This document shows positions 12,467-24,180 of a DNA stretch of 64,000 nucleotides, piece by piece. The notes beneath the pieces were generated by a model, which saw only the letters and a program-made list of their open reading frames with translations, was not told the origin of the DNA and ran no database searches. Numbering within the stretch: the first letter of the stretch is position 1; each line of letters opens with the position of its first letter. This stretch comes from Enoplosus armatus. Taxonomy: Eukaryota > Chordata > Actinopteri > Centrarchiformes > Enoplosidae. Location: the NCBI RefSeq assembly GCF_043641665.1, contig NC_092190.1, positions 10,875,548-10,939,547 of the forward strand. Direction: 5' to 3'. The translations under genes were made by a program, and so were the position numbers.

Positions 12467-12757
12467 TTATTATCATTATTTACCTATATCATATAACAAG
12501 ATCCATTTACTGCCTTAACCTGAGCTCTCTCGTTAACAGCCTAAATAAACAAACTACATTCTCTATAATGTATTAACAAAGGCTAGTAACGTGAGAAACG
12601 TCTGCCTGATAAAGGCATTTGAAGGCATCATGCTCGATGGTTAAAATATAATCACGTGAACTATCCAAACAAAATGAATAAGAAAGCGATACGGGAAAAG
12701 AAATAACAAGTGAATTCATTCATACAACCGCAATACAGAACACAGACACGCAGTGTT

Positions 12758-12773
12758 TGCTGGGAAATGTAGT
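12758..12773. promoter_or_regulatory. ZNF143/THAP11-type motif
   Basis: TGCTGGGAAATGTAGT is the reverse of ACTACANNTCCCAGCA, the SBS element found in many vertebrate promoters. It lies 12 bp from a TonE pair, suggesting a promoter or enhancer here. No first exon was identified beside it. Confidence 0.45.
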
Positions 12774-12784
12774 TTTTCGTGGCA

Positions 12785-12795
12785 TGGAAATTTCC
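12785..12795 (+). promoter_or_regulatory. TonE/ORE-like site (NFAT5 consensus)
   Basis: TGGAAATTTCC matches TGGAAANNYNY on the plus strand, 25 bp (gap) before another match. Confidence 0.45.
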
Positions 12796-12819
12796 GAGAT
12801 ATCAGTTTATAGGAGTGAG

Positions 12820-12830
12820 TGGAAATTTAC
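12820..12830 (+). promoter_or_regulatory. TonE/ORE-like site (NFAT5 consensus)
   Basis: TGGAAATTTAC matches TGGAAANNYNY; 35 bp start-to-start from the site at 12785, same strand. Confidence 0.45.
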
Positions 12831-14151
12831 TCTGCGCTACCTCTGTGAAAAGCAAAGCTGTCTCTGCCTTGCAGGATGTTTCGCTGGAAGTCAACCATGT
12901 TAACCTTATTCTCATCTGACTGCTGAGGCTGCTGACAGTTATTATTAGGATTATTAGGATATGGCTATGATTGGGACAATGATGTTTATTACTATTGCAT
13001 TATTATGTTGTGATATGTTCTTGTATGACATGTTTCGTTACGTTATACTGTATTGTTATTATTATTATTAGTCATAGTGGTAGTGGTAGTAGTTATAGGG
13101 AGGTGTTGCTGCGTGATGAGAATCGGAGGTTTCATTGTCTCCCTTATTTCATATAATAAGATCATTATTTTTGTGAACCTAATATGTCATAAGCCTGAGA
13201 AACAGTACTGTGTTGAAACCTCAAACAATGATGGCACAACGACTTTTGTATATCAGGTGGTGGTGGTCTATGAGTTTTGGGTTTCCTCCTATTGCTCTAA
13301 AAAGACAACCATTTCCTCTTGATCACTCGCCTGATGCTTTCCAATGAATAGCTTCATCTTTGCCAGGTCACTTGTAAATCGAAAACACGTGTGCTTGCAA
13401 AAGCTAAATTGCATAACTTTATATCTCATATGGGCATAATTTTTGGCATACAGGATGAAATTCCCTTTCTAGGGATGCATCAGAAAAATTAAAACACTGA
13501 AAAAGCCAAAGACAAAAAAATATATATATAACTATTACTCAAAGAGGCAGCAGTTGGCAACTTTCTAGATTGTTGCAGATTACAAGCCTTACCCTAAAAT
13601 CTGATTAGAGGTTCTTCTGTAATCAGTCAGAGAAGGAGTTTCTAGTAGTTTCTATGATTTGCAGCTCAGTGGCATTACAGCAGTGTTATGTCAGGTTGAT
13701 TAGCCACCTTGATATCTATTTGTGATTGCATGCTGGAGAAGATTTGCTAAGCTTAATGAGGTCTTTTGTGTAATACTGTAAGCAGTAGGCTAGTGTAGTT
13801 TGTAGGTTAATATAAAAAGTTGTATAACTCTCTCCAGTTGAACAATCACCACAAGTATCTAGCTACAAATGTAATCTTCAAATAATGTTTTAGAAGAGCT
13901 TTTATTGTTTCCTTACCATCAGTTTCGTATAAGTTAAAGGTGTCATTTATTAGTTATTTTCAGTATAAACAAGACCCTGAAACAAAGCGATATTCTCTTC
14001 CGCAATTAAAACAAGGTGAGGAGGGTGGGTGGCCACTGGCTTCCTGTTCTAAATGACAGTTGCTTAAAGTACAAGTGTCCTTTTTATTCTTTAGTTCACG
14101 TAAACATGCAGGTCAGTACAAGACCACCAAGAGCCCGGGATAATTAGCTAC

Positions 14152-14162
14152 AGAAATTTCCA
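14152..14162 (-). promoter_or_regulatory. Proximal TonE/ORE-like site of slc5a3
   Basis: Minus strand reads TGGAAATTTCT, an exact consensus match about 370 bp upstream of the inferred first-exon donor, so in the likely proximal promoter. Mammalian SLC5A3 is induced by hypertonicity through NFAT5 at such elements. Confidence 0.5.
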
Positions 14163-14299
14163 GCAGGAGATTTTGCCTCCAAACGCGTCACGGGTGTGTT
14201 GCTTGGGGCGTGGAAGTAAAAGCTATGAGTTCATTAGAAAGAGGCAGGGTTGTTTAGCGTGAAGAAGAGCTCCCTGTGAAATGCAAAACACAGAGAAGA

Positions 14300-14529
14300 C
14301 GGCGGGCTGCTAACGTCAAATTAATACATTGACAAGGAGCACTGAGTGGTACGAGGAAGCAGCGATCCTGGGGTGGTACGGGTCTTCAAGAGAAAGGCTC
14401 ATCTTCCTTCATCCACATCTCTCTTCTGGGGCGCACAGTGTCGTTTTTAGCATCTTTAGCGCGTCTGCTAACACTAGCTAACAACGTTATACATCTTGAG
14501 CGTTCAACTGCGTTTAAACAATGGAGCCG
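14300..14529 (+). other. slc5a3: slc5a3 noncoding first exon (5' end approximate)
   Basis: A strong donor CCG|GTGAGT follows 14529, and a strong acceptor (TTTGCTGTCTTGCAG) precedes 16007 in the leader of the single-exon CDS. GC content rises locally. The upper boundary is a guess; the 3' boundary is sequence-based. In mammals SLC5A3 also has noncoding 5' exons separate from an intronless CDS. Confidence 0.6.
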
Positions 14530-16021
14530 GTGAGTCAGTGTGTTACGACCACACTAGAGTGGCGTTTTGTCAAAGACGTATATTTTAAAATGTGTGGTCA
14601 TATGTCAGTGTTTCGCCAGTGAAGCTGTGTTTTCGGTAACTGGAGTTAACGTTTATTTGTCATTGAATATCTGTGTCAAATGTCACAGTGACTGTTGAGG
14701 CATTCAGGCCGATATTTTACTAGAAATGCAGACAGAAAGGCTTCACACCTGAGTAGCATTACATATGTCAGACTTACTTGCCTGTAGTGTTAAAGATCCA
14801 AACATGTAGCCTGCAGTGCACCTAAGATGAGCTAACAATGAGGAATACGAGCTCCTTGAAGATGCGTAGCTCGTGCAGTCGGATGAATGAGTGACTGTTC
14901 TAGAAATTTCACAGCGCCTGATACTGTAGCTGCGTCTGTGCGCTGCATGCCTGGATTGGTGTCGCCTCTCCTTTTTCTGTATTCACAAAGACAGGCTCAG
15001 GCTGTCAGCTTCACCTGGTCAGGTAGTGATTATGTTTGAACTTTGCAAATAAAATGAGATGAATCTATTGAATGACTTTGCTGTATTTCAGAGCCAGAGT
15101 TTCTTGGACAGTTTATGGTGAACACATGGAGTGTAGCCCTTGATGATGAGATGGCAAAATGAAAACAAAGACTTCTTTTATTGAGAAGGATGCTTATGCA
15201 TAAAGCCTGGTTGTGAAGATGAAAGCGTAGGGTTATTTTCTATCATGCATGGAACCTCAAGAGAGACCGGACATCTAAGTGTGTGTGTGACTGTTTATGT
15301 GTGTGTAATATGGACACAATACAGATGTGCTCACATATCACCATGCATGATTCAATTTGATCCATCTCACTGTTATCTCTGAATTTGAATTATTTAACAT
15401 ATGTATATAGCATACAACTAACTGTTGGTGTAGTAAGTTGGTGGTTTCACTTGTGTGTGCATGGATTATGGTGTGGTAAAATTGAAAAATGACATTTTGA
15501 ATTGGTCCTAATGCTTAAGACTACCTCTATGCAGGCAAAGAGTTGGAGGATTTTGAAGATGACAAGTCAGGCCACATATTAGATAATATAGGAACTGCAA
15601 AGTCTTTGGCTACACATTTCTATTCCTTCTTGACTCTTCTTGGTTTCTTACATAATGTTATTAAGCTTTCTTTGAAGTTTGTACAGTGGCATAGCTTGAG
15701 TTCTTTGTGTTAAAAAGATTAAGGAGGAAAGTCATACGCAGGATAAACCCGAGGACTGGCGCTGGAAAAATACTGCAGTTGCAAAACTGATTTAATTCTT
15801 ATTAATCTTCATGTGGTTTGTAGAGTGCTATGCCATATTTGACCATTTCCTTCACTAATGTAGATATGATGTTCAGTTTGACTCTCTCTTTGCATTTCCA
15901 TCCTGTTTTCAGGGAGACTGTTTTAAACTTTCAAACATTTGTGTTCGGTGTTTTTTCCTCTCAAATTAAGGCTCTAATGTTTTTCTTTGTCTTTGCTGTC
16001 TTGCAGGAATGTAAACTCTAG
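14521..16021 (+). promoter_or_regulatory. Split upstream ORF in the slc5a3 leader, with nested start-stop
   Basis: ATG at 14521 is nine bases before the exon-1 donor. Joined to the acceptor at 16007 it reads ATG GAG CCG GAA TGT AAA CTC TAG (MEPECKL). Inside it, 16009-16014 is ATGTAA, a minimal start-stop element in another frame. No further ATG occurs until the main start at 16273. It depends on the inferred splice. Confidence 0.5.
14530..16006 (+). other. slc5a3 intron 1
   Basis: GTGAGT donor and TTGCAG acceptor. No coding exon, RNA gene or repeat is supported inside. I looked for an mrps6-like exon, which shares this locus in mammals, and did not find one. Confidence 0.55.
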
Positions 16022-16272
16022 GCTTTTCTAGACCAGAGGCCTGCAACATCCTCCTCTAAAACTAGAACAACCTCAGTGCCGGTGGATAACCCCCTCCGAA
16101 GCACACCTAGTGAATTTGACCTGACAGTGGATACTACAGCTTCCATCCAGACAGCAAACCAAAGCAAAGCGTTGCTCCTTTTCTAATAATTAAATCCATA
16201 ACTTTGACTATTTGTGTTCCCTTTTTTGCAAGAATTCATATAACTGTGAGATTTGTTAAATAACCTGTAAAA

Positions 16273-18408
16273 ATGGGTCCCGGGATGGAAGCAGCGGACA
16301 TAGCTGTGGTGGCACTGTATTTTGTCCTGGTGCTAGTCATCGGGTTTCTTGCCATGTGGAAGGCCAATCGCAGCACTGTGAGTGGCTACTTCCTGGCTGG
16401 CCGTTCCATGACGGGGATAGTGATAGGCGCATCACTCTTCGTCAGCAACATTGGCAGTGAACATTTCATAGGCCTGGCTGGGTCAGGAGCAGCAAGTGGT
16501 TTTGCTGTTGGAGCTTGGGAATTTAATGCTCTTCTACTTCTTCAGCTGCTCGGCTGGGTGTTTGTCCCTGTGTATATCCACTCAGGAGTCTACACCATGC
16601 CCGAGTACCTCTCAAAACGCTACGGCGGCAACAGGCTAAAGGTTTACTTTGCTTTCTTGTCTGTGTTACTTTACATTTTTACCAAGCTGTCTGTGGACTT
16701 GTATGCTGGAGCTCTCTTTATTCAGGAGTCCCTGGGGTGGAACCTTTATGTGTCTATTGTTCTGCTCATCAGTATGACTGCACTGCTCACTGTCACTGGT
16801 GGATTGGTGGCAGTAATGTACACGGATGCACTTCAGGCAGTGTTGATGATTGGTGGTGCCCTAACCTTAACCATCATCAGCCTACTCAAAGTTGGTGGGT
16901 TAGAGGGTGTCAGAACTAAGTACATGCAGGCAGTTCCCAATGTTTCTGCTATAATGGCCACTGGAAACTTCACCTATTCTCCTTCCTGCCGGATTGAACC
17001 TAAACCAGACTCACTACGCATCCTCCGAGGTCCCCTGGATGAAGACATCCCATGGCCAGGCTTCATTCTTGGCCAGACCCCTGCATCTATTTGGTACTGG
17101 TGTGCAGACCAGGTCATTGTTCAGAGAGTACTAGCAGCAAAGAACATTGCTCATGCTAAGTGCTCTACACTCATGGCTGGATTTCTCAAGATCCTGCCCA
17201 TGTTTGTAATAGTCATTCCAGGAATGATCTCCCGCATCTTGTTTGTGGACGAGATCGCCTGCATCGGGCCAGAGCACTGCATGGCTGTGTGTGGTTCTCA
17301 GGCCGGCTGCTCTAACATTGCATACCCTCGCCTGGTCATGGCAGTGATGCCTGTGGGACTCAGGGGTCTGATGATGGCAGTCATGATTGCTGCCCTGATG
17401 AGTGATCTAGACTCGATCTTCAACAGTGCAAGCACCATCTTCACGTTGGACATCTACCAAACTTTCCGACAGAAGGCGTCTCAGCGCGAGCTGCTGACTG
17501 TGGGCCGCATGTTTGTTGTGCTCATGGTGGCAATCAGCATTGCCTGGGTCCCTGTTATTATTGAAATGCAAGGTGGACAGACATACCTCTACATCCAGGA
17601 AGTTGCAGGCTACCTCACTCCACCAATCGCCGCCCTCTTCCTGCTGGGTGTTTTCTGTAAACGTTGTAATGAGAAAGGTGCATTTTGGGGAGGCATGATA
17701 GGTTTCACACTCGGTACCCTACGACTGATACTAGCTTTTATTTACCGCCAGCCTCGCTGCGACCAGCCAGACGATAGGCCTTCCTTCATTGTTGATGTTC
17801 ACTACATGTATTTTGCCGCTGGGCTGTTCTGGATTTCAGGATTGGTTGCTGTGGTGGTCAGCCTCTGCACCTCTCCACCTGATAAGGAGCAGGTTCGCAC
17901 CACCACAGTCTGGGGGCTCCGCTACATTGAAATGGTTCCCACGAAGGGCCGAGAGGAAATATACAGGCTGACCGAGAAGAGCCACAGTAATGGCAATGGA
18001 AGCCACTATAAAGAAATGCCCCCGGATGTCAGAAAGGAGAGGTGTTTGGATGGGGCGGATGTCAAACTCCTGGTCCCATCTGCTGACCGTGACCCAGCCA
18101 CCCCTAGCACGGAAACATCCCCTGCCACCACCCCTGCAGAACAAATTGGTAATGAAAGGATAGAGATGATCAGAACAGAAGAAGGCTGCTATGGAAATGG
18201 GGAGACTAGCAGGTGTATGCGTTTACTGGAGTGGTTTTATGGATGTAAGGAGGAAGCGCAGAGCACTCAGCAGAAAGTAGCGCAGGAGGATTCAAGGGTC
18301 ATTGCAGAGATGCTGTACGAGCCACCTAGAGTTAAACTTCTCCTCAACTTGGGACTGTTATTCGTCTGCTCTGTGGGCATCTTCATGTTTGTTTATTTCT
18401 CACTGTAG
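16273..18408 (+). CDS. slc5a3: Sodium/myo-inositol cotransporter SLC5A3 (SMIT1)
   Basis: Na+-coupled uptake of the osmolyte myo-inositol at the plasma membrane. Intronless 711-codon CDS, close to the 718 aa of human SMIT1, and very similar along its length. Landmarks: SSF-family block around residues 44-90 (SNIGSEHFIGLAGSGAASGF); TVTGGLVAVMYTD near 173-185; extracellular N-glycosylation site NFT at 232-234; WYWCADQVIVQRVLAAKN near 274-291; the Na+-site helix DLDSIFNSASTIFTLD at 378-393; a long variable cytoplasmic loop at about 545-680; and the final helix ending IFMFVYFSL. Fourteen membrane segments are expected. The start at 16273 has A at -3 and G at +4; the fifth codon is another good ATG, so the first four residues are uncertain. 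Teleosts often keep two slc5a3 copies, and I cannot say which this is. Confidence 0.97.
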   Translation: MGPGMEAADIAVVALYFVLVLVIGFLAMWKANRSTVSGYFLAGRSMTGIVIGASLFVSNIGSEHFIGLAGSGAASGFAVGAWEFNALLLLQLLGWVFVPVYIHSGVYTMPEYLSKRYGGNRLKVYFAFLSVLLYIFTKLSVDLYAGALFIQESLGWNLYVSIVLLISMTALLTVTGGLVAVMYTDALQAVLMIGGALTLTIISLLKVGGLEGVRTKYMQAVPNVSAIMATGNFTYSPSCRIEPKPDSLRILRGPLDEDIPWPGFILGQTPASIWYWCADQVIVQRVLAAKNIAHAKCSTLMAGFLKILPMFVIVIPGMISRILFVDEIACIGPEHCMAVCGSQAGCSNIAYPRLVMAVMPVGLRGLMMAVMIAALMSDLDSIFNSASTIFTLDIYQTFRQKASQRELLTVGRMFVVLMVAISIAWVPVIIEMQGGQTYLYIQEVAGYLTPPIAALFLLGVFCKRCNEKGAFWGGMIGFTLGTLRLILAFIYRQPRCDQPDDRPSFIVDVHYMYFAAGLFWISGLVAVVVSLCTSPPDKEQVRTTTVWGLRYIEMVPTKGREEIYRLTEKSHSNGNGSHYKEMPPDVRKERCLDGADVKLLVPSADRDPATPSTETSPATTPAEQIGNERIEMIRTEEGCYGNGETSRCMRLLEWFYGCKEEAQSTQQKVAQEDSRVIAEMLYEPPRVKLLLNLGLLFVCSVGIFMFVYFSL

Positions 18409-20310
18409 TTGAACCCTGCACTGAGCTAACGGGGACTGGTGTGGGGGCTTTTTTATTGAGCTATGAGGGTGGCTGGGGGCTGTTCCAAACAAACAGTTGA
18501 ATCTTCAGAGATTTGAGAAGCTCTGTCTGTAATATTTACAGTTGTCTTTTGTAGCTCTCTAACAGGGATCCAAGCTTATTCTAATCATTTTTTATTTAAA
18601 TGATCCACACGAGACAAATTGTACTCCTTTATGACTATGAAGCTTATTTGACACTAGCGTGTCCATTTTTGTACAGCGCTTATTGTTAATCCTGCATTCA
18701 GAATATCTACTGGGATTTTTAGATTCTTGTACTCCAAGAGAATATAATATTTGCCTTTATATATGCACTTGTCTTTTATTTTTTTGTACGGTGAAAAACA
18801 AAGTATTCTGTGGTTTAAGGTTTTTTTTCCACTTTTGTTGACACTAACTGTAGGCTTAGTTGCTGGTGTAGCATACATATGTCTGTAGTAACTCAAAAAA
18901 CAATTTTAACTTATCGTTCTGTACAAGTTCCTGCTGCTGGAGACTATATTATTACTGCATTGTATCAACAGAACTCTGTGATTCCTTTTAATTTGTATGT
19001 TCTCCCTCAACAGTGCAGGATAGAAGAGGTAGAAATGATATCCAACTATTTTTTTAAGGGGACCATTCAGAAGTTTGTAAAACAAGTTAATATTAAGTGC
19101 TAAGAAGCATTGCTTCTCTGCTGCTGTTGTGTATGACCATTATGTTTATGATTTAGCCCACTGGACGTATTGCATCAAAAATCATGTTGTCAAGCTCACA
19201 GTAAATATCTGGTATTTAAAATATGTCCGTGTTTTGGTGTTTTGGAGTTTTGGAGAAAATAAACAGGAGAAGCACAAGATTAGAAATTGTTGTCCTATTT
19301 AAAAAAATAAAAATAAATGTGAGAAGAAACTTAATATAGTGTGGTACCTACTTATTTTGATTGGCTGTTCATTGTGTTGTCACTTTAAGGGACTTTATAT
19401 ATTGCATTTTCTACTACTGTGTTTTTGTTTTTAATATTTTTTGTGTGTGGCTGTATTCTGTGTTACATTTCAAAGCTAACATGCAGCTTTTTTATGCATT
19501 ACAACAAAAAGCCACAAGTACCAATGCTCATGAAAAGTGTGTTGAGTCTGTTGCATCATGTTAACACTGTGTACAATATAATTCATGGCTCATTGGATCA
19601 TCCACAATATACATTACTTCTATAGTAGGCTATCTCTATTTATTGTGTCAATGTACCTTTAGTCCACTGCCGTCTGAAAAGTCATATCATCATGTTTCAA
19701 GTGCATCTTTTATAAACCTCTTACCACATGTGTCTTAGTGTGCAATGTTAAAGAAAAATAAATAGTTCACTTGGAGTTGAATAGGCTACCACATTTGTTT
19801 AAAGCCATTTGATAAACCAGCTTCGCCATGTAGTATGTTCTCAGTTAGCTGCGTATCAGCAGAGAATGATAATGCAAAGCAGAAATGACATTTCAGACGT
19901 TTAGTGCAGGATTAGTACAACTGGATGAGCCTACTCATGACAGTATCAAGGGTAATTCAACCAGGTGTATAAAGTTCTTGGCCTTCTGGATTATGGACAT
20001 TAAACACAGTAAAGTGTCCAGACATGAACATTATCACCCCCACAATACAATTTTTTTTAAATATTGTATTAATTGTATGTGTTTTGGAATTTGATAACAG
20101 TGTTGAATGACCTCACTCCAAAACGTTAGTGTCATAATGTGACAGGCCAATCCTGGCATAAATTAGGCATAAATGATGCATAACCTATGAAGGATTGATA
20201 AGTGATGATTGCTGTATGGGAAAGAGCTTTAAAACCATATTCTTTCTGAGAGAATATACATTGTTATTTTTATGGTTTTGAAAATAAAGTTTCTGTGGAC
20301 ACAAAAGGAC
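18409..20310 (+). other. slc5a3: Probable slc5a3 3'UTR
   Basis: AT-rich with no convincing ORF. AATAAA signals at 19258-19263 and 20283-20288 are the better candidate ends. Human SLC5A3 has a very long 3'UTR, so a 1.9 kb tail is reasonable. Confidence 0.5.
20283..20288 (+). terminator. Candidate slc5a3 poly(A) signal
   Basis: AATAAA followed within about 40 bp by a GT-rich stretch (TTTATGTTGTGAC region). An earlier AATAAA at 19258 could be used as well. Confidence 0.4.
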
Positions 20311-21329
20311 AAATGTGTACTCATTCTTTATGTTGTGACATAAAACAATGAGAGAAACAGTTGGTGGGTATACTTTCTTGCCATACGGGCTAACATCAAC
20401 ATTAACATTAATTTGAAAGAAAGTGTCACTTTAATGCACTTTCTTGTTGACTAAAGAATATTGCAACACCAGAAACATTCTTCATTGATCATGGGATTAT
20501 CAACTGGTTCCAAGTTCCATGAAGAAGTCAGCATCTGTTTTAATGAAATTTCAAAATGAGTTTAATTCAGACCAGAATAATTGTAGACTTTGTTTGTGCA
20601 ATTCGTCGCATGTGGTTAGTTTGGTACTAACACTCATTTCATTACAACTCCTGAATAACTGCATTATTTGTCAGTCATATTTTAAAACTTGTTCCTGTAT
20701 GTGTTAAATAACAAAACTGCCCTCCCTTTCAGTGTTTCCTATATATTTTATTTATAGGTGGTTATTGTTGACCAGGATTACATAACCCCCAACAAGGCTT
20801 TATTAGGCCGACGTGCAAACTACGAAACCAAGTAATATCATAATGGTTCACATAGTTAGGTTATGCTGACTAATACACTGTATTTTTAAGAATGACAATC
20901 AACTTTGTCGAATCAATCTCTTTTAGTTAGTGTGGCTTTTAGAAGCCATGAAATGTTGTCATATTTAGACAGTGACTCATGCCCCTAATGTCCTATGACT
21001 GCCCACAGCAACAGGTTCAAATGTACTACACATAAAAGGGAGTGTGTGGGTAGCTCAGGAAGAGCACATTTCTCTCATGATAGTGTGATTAATGTTTGTG
21101 CATCACTCACTCAAGAATGAGTGTGAACGACTATGAATGTTTCCACATGTTTAATTACGACCTTAATAAACCTCTGCTTGAAGAGAGCTACACCCCGTCA
21201 TACCCTGCAGCATATGTCAAATAAATCATGAATGGAAGTTTAAATGCCTCCCGATGTTGTTTCTGAGCTGCAACCTTTTCTGTCGTTTAAATGTTATTGT
21301 TACTGTGATATCAGTGCATTTATTTTCTG

Positions 21330-21480
21330 TGGATGGAAACTAACTAAGTACATTTATGTAAGTACTTTTGTTTTAAATGTAGCAAAAAGTTTTCTGACAA
21401 GTCGTTTTTGACTTGATTAGAGTAGTATAAAGTAGCATAACATTGAAATACTAATATTAAGAGTCATTTAATAAACTATT
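21330..21480. repeat. Degraded copy of the AAGTACATTTA-type repeat
   Basis: Contains AACTAAGTACATTTATGTAA and AGTAGTATAAAGTAGCATAA, features of the longer copy at 34770-35283. Confidence 0.4.
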
Positions 21481-22906
21481 AAAAAAACAAGCGCATGAAA
21501 AGTATGGAAGCCCAAAACTGATAAAAAGGAGTAAAAGGTTATAAGAAATATAATTGAATACATCAATAAATGATATTGTTAGTTAAGTCATTAAAATGGA
21601 GTGTAAAAAAGGATAGCTTCATACTTTTCCTTTAACCTCCAATCAGTTTTTAAAACTGTTATCTACAGCCATGCTAGCGGCTCTGTGAGGCTATACTTAA
21701 TTTAGCATGTTGGCCTGCTAACATATGCTACATGAACTACAGCTGAGGATAATGGAAATGTCACTTGTTTTTCAGGTATTAAACCAAAAGTATTGGACAA
21801 ATTATAATTTTGACGTGATGATGGGGCTGGAAGCAAACTCGGGATACTCAAATTGATTACAATTAATTCAGAGGTTGTAAAGATCATCTTTAGCTATCCA
21901 TCTCACGTAATTGCACTCATCTAATGGATACTCCACCTGTGCACAATAACCTGTGCTTGTGTTTCCCCTGCATCCTTCAGCTCTCTTGTGTTGGTGTTAT
22001 TTCACATCACTGCTGTAAGACACAACACACACTTTGAGTTTGACAGCGCTGTAATTTGAACTAGTTTGAATTCTCTTCGTCACTTAACATCACACACATT
22101 GCTTACTCCTCCACCAACCCCCTGCCGGACTCATACCCTCCCTCTTCCCCAAGAGGAAAATAATGATATTGTCCTTGTGGAAAAGTACTGGCATCCCGGC
22201 CATGCTTTGTTCATTGTGTATTTTGGGCAGTGGACACACGAACAATAGTCTGAAACAAATGCTTCAAATGGCTTCAAGGCGCTGGAATGATGATATTATT
22301 GGATGGGATTAATTAGGCTGTAGGCATTAAAATCAAGTCATTTTATATGAATGTAATTATGTAATGTATAGTTATTTTTATGAAGGTTTGCCATTTCAAT
22401 CTAAATATTAAGACCTGTCCACACATTGTCAAACATCAGTGTGAGATGAATGCTGAGCAGAACTTCAACTTAACCTACTTAGTCTTTTGCTTACATCGTA
22501 TTGGTTGTCTGTGTCAGTGTTTGCAGTGACCCAGCTTTCTCCCTTTATTATGTCTTCTCATTATTACTGTTTGGGATCTTTTATGGTGGTAATCTTTTTG
22601 CAGGGGATGTAAAACAAAGAAACGTTCATTCATGCCCTGAACTGATCCTCTAAGTTAGTGCTCCCTGACAGGCTGTCTGACGGACTGCTTCCAAGAAGTT
22701 CGACCAATCAAATGGTTCATGTATAGATGGATGGTTAAGATGAGCTTTAGGGGCTGTGGGGGTTAAGGTCTGTAACTCACACTTCATAGGTCTTTTTCAT
22801 GGAAGACATTTTGACACAGTAGCAAAAGCACAGGTTTAAATAATGAAACAAACAAAAAAAGCTTATTTACCTGTCACTGTCCTCTTGGGACATTCATTCA
22901 TGCTCT

Positions 22907-23033
22907 TTAAAGAATAGTTCCACATTTTGAGAAGAGAGTTGATGAGAAGATCAATACCACTCGACTGATGGGAAGATCAATACCACTCTCATATCGAGTG
23001 GTATCGATTTTCTTTGTCCAACTATTCCTTTAA
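22907..23033. repeat. Short foldback element with terminal inverted repeats
   Basis: Begins TTAAAGAATAGTT and ends AACTATTCCTTTAA, which pair. Inside, GATCAATACCACTC occurs twice in tandem and pairs with GAGTGGTATCGAT. Related to the termini of the foldbacks at 33235 and 48942. Confidence 0.7.
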
Positions 23034-23579
23034 CGTCCCTCTGCCTGCAAAAGATCTGGGGACAGCACTGTGTGTGTTTAAAACTAACTATGATACTTAA
23101 AGTTGGGGGTCTGTGTAAACACCAGGAACAATGATGGAAATAAGTCCAGGACTTTATTCTTCTATTCCTATAAATTACCTGTGACGGTGAGGTAAAGGCT
23201 GTTGTAAGTATATCTGTATTTGGAACACAGTACTATCTACTATGTTTGTGCTTTCACTTTTGTATTTGTTTCATGATCACTGCTGTGATCCAGCATCTGT
23301 ATCCAGGCATGTGCACATTGCATGTTGTTGAGCTGGGGAGGATGTGGTAGCTTTGGGTTCACTGGCCACATGCGTCAAAATGCCTTAAACTCCATATGTT
23401 TCTGACAACAGAGGTGGTACCATTCACGTAACAGCTGGGTTTGACAGAGATAAGTGGCAGTTAGGCCATTCAGGGGTGGAGAATTGTGGGCTTCAGGCCT
23501 GTTGACCTCTCTCTCTAGAAGACAGATGCAAATTTCCCATCCCTCCCACCAGGATAATCCAGTCAGTATCAATTCTGCT

Positions 23580-24180
23580 CCACAGGGAGTCCTATGTACA
23601 TATTAAAAACAAACAATAAAACCACGAAACAATTTAAACAGTCAGCACAGTCAACCGCAAGGCTCACAATTGAAAGCCTGTAGACTAGTTTGTTCTCTTG
23701 GCCTCTCCAGCTGGTTCCAGACAGTGGCACCTATGGAGACTGCTCTTGAACGCAGCTTTTGTGGGTGCAGGAACTTCCAGGACATTAGGATCGTACCACT
23801 CAAAATTCTTTGCTGTTGACTGGGTGCGACCATTGGGCTGGTGGTCGAGCCCACCTGAACAGTTCTGTCAGGTACTGGGGGCCAATATGACCATTGTAGA
23901 CACAGTCACTTTGATTCTGTTAACAATACAAGCCATTTGCAGAGGTTTGTCAATCTTGTTTTTACAGAGTCTGCCCTGTCATAAGATGAGACTATGTGTT
24001 GATAAACATGCGCCTCCATCTACCTCAGTTGATTTTATGATCAGCATACTTAACCAGACTAGATCGTCAGCTTGGTGAAGTCTTTGTTTGAGAGGAAAAC
24101 CTGCATTGCTTTGCAGGTTCCCACGCAGATGGCTGTCAATCTCTGGTCTGCAAAGGAAGTGCGGTGCATGAGTCCTCAAG
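23580..24180. repeat. Probable degenerate interspersed repeat with a chance ORF
   Basis: A 126-codon plus-strand ORF (23698-24078) and an opposing minus ORF containing RSRAVSIGATVWNQL occupy this block. The style resembles retroelement 3' remnants, but I cannot name a family. No splice context or known domain supports a host gene. Confidence 0.3.

Noticed and set aside
23698..24078. 126-codon plus-strand ORF
   Set aside because: No known domain or splice context, overlapped by an opposing ORF in a repeat-like block; listed only as a possible repeat remnant.
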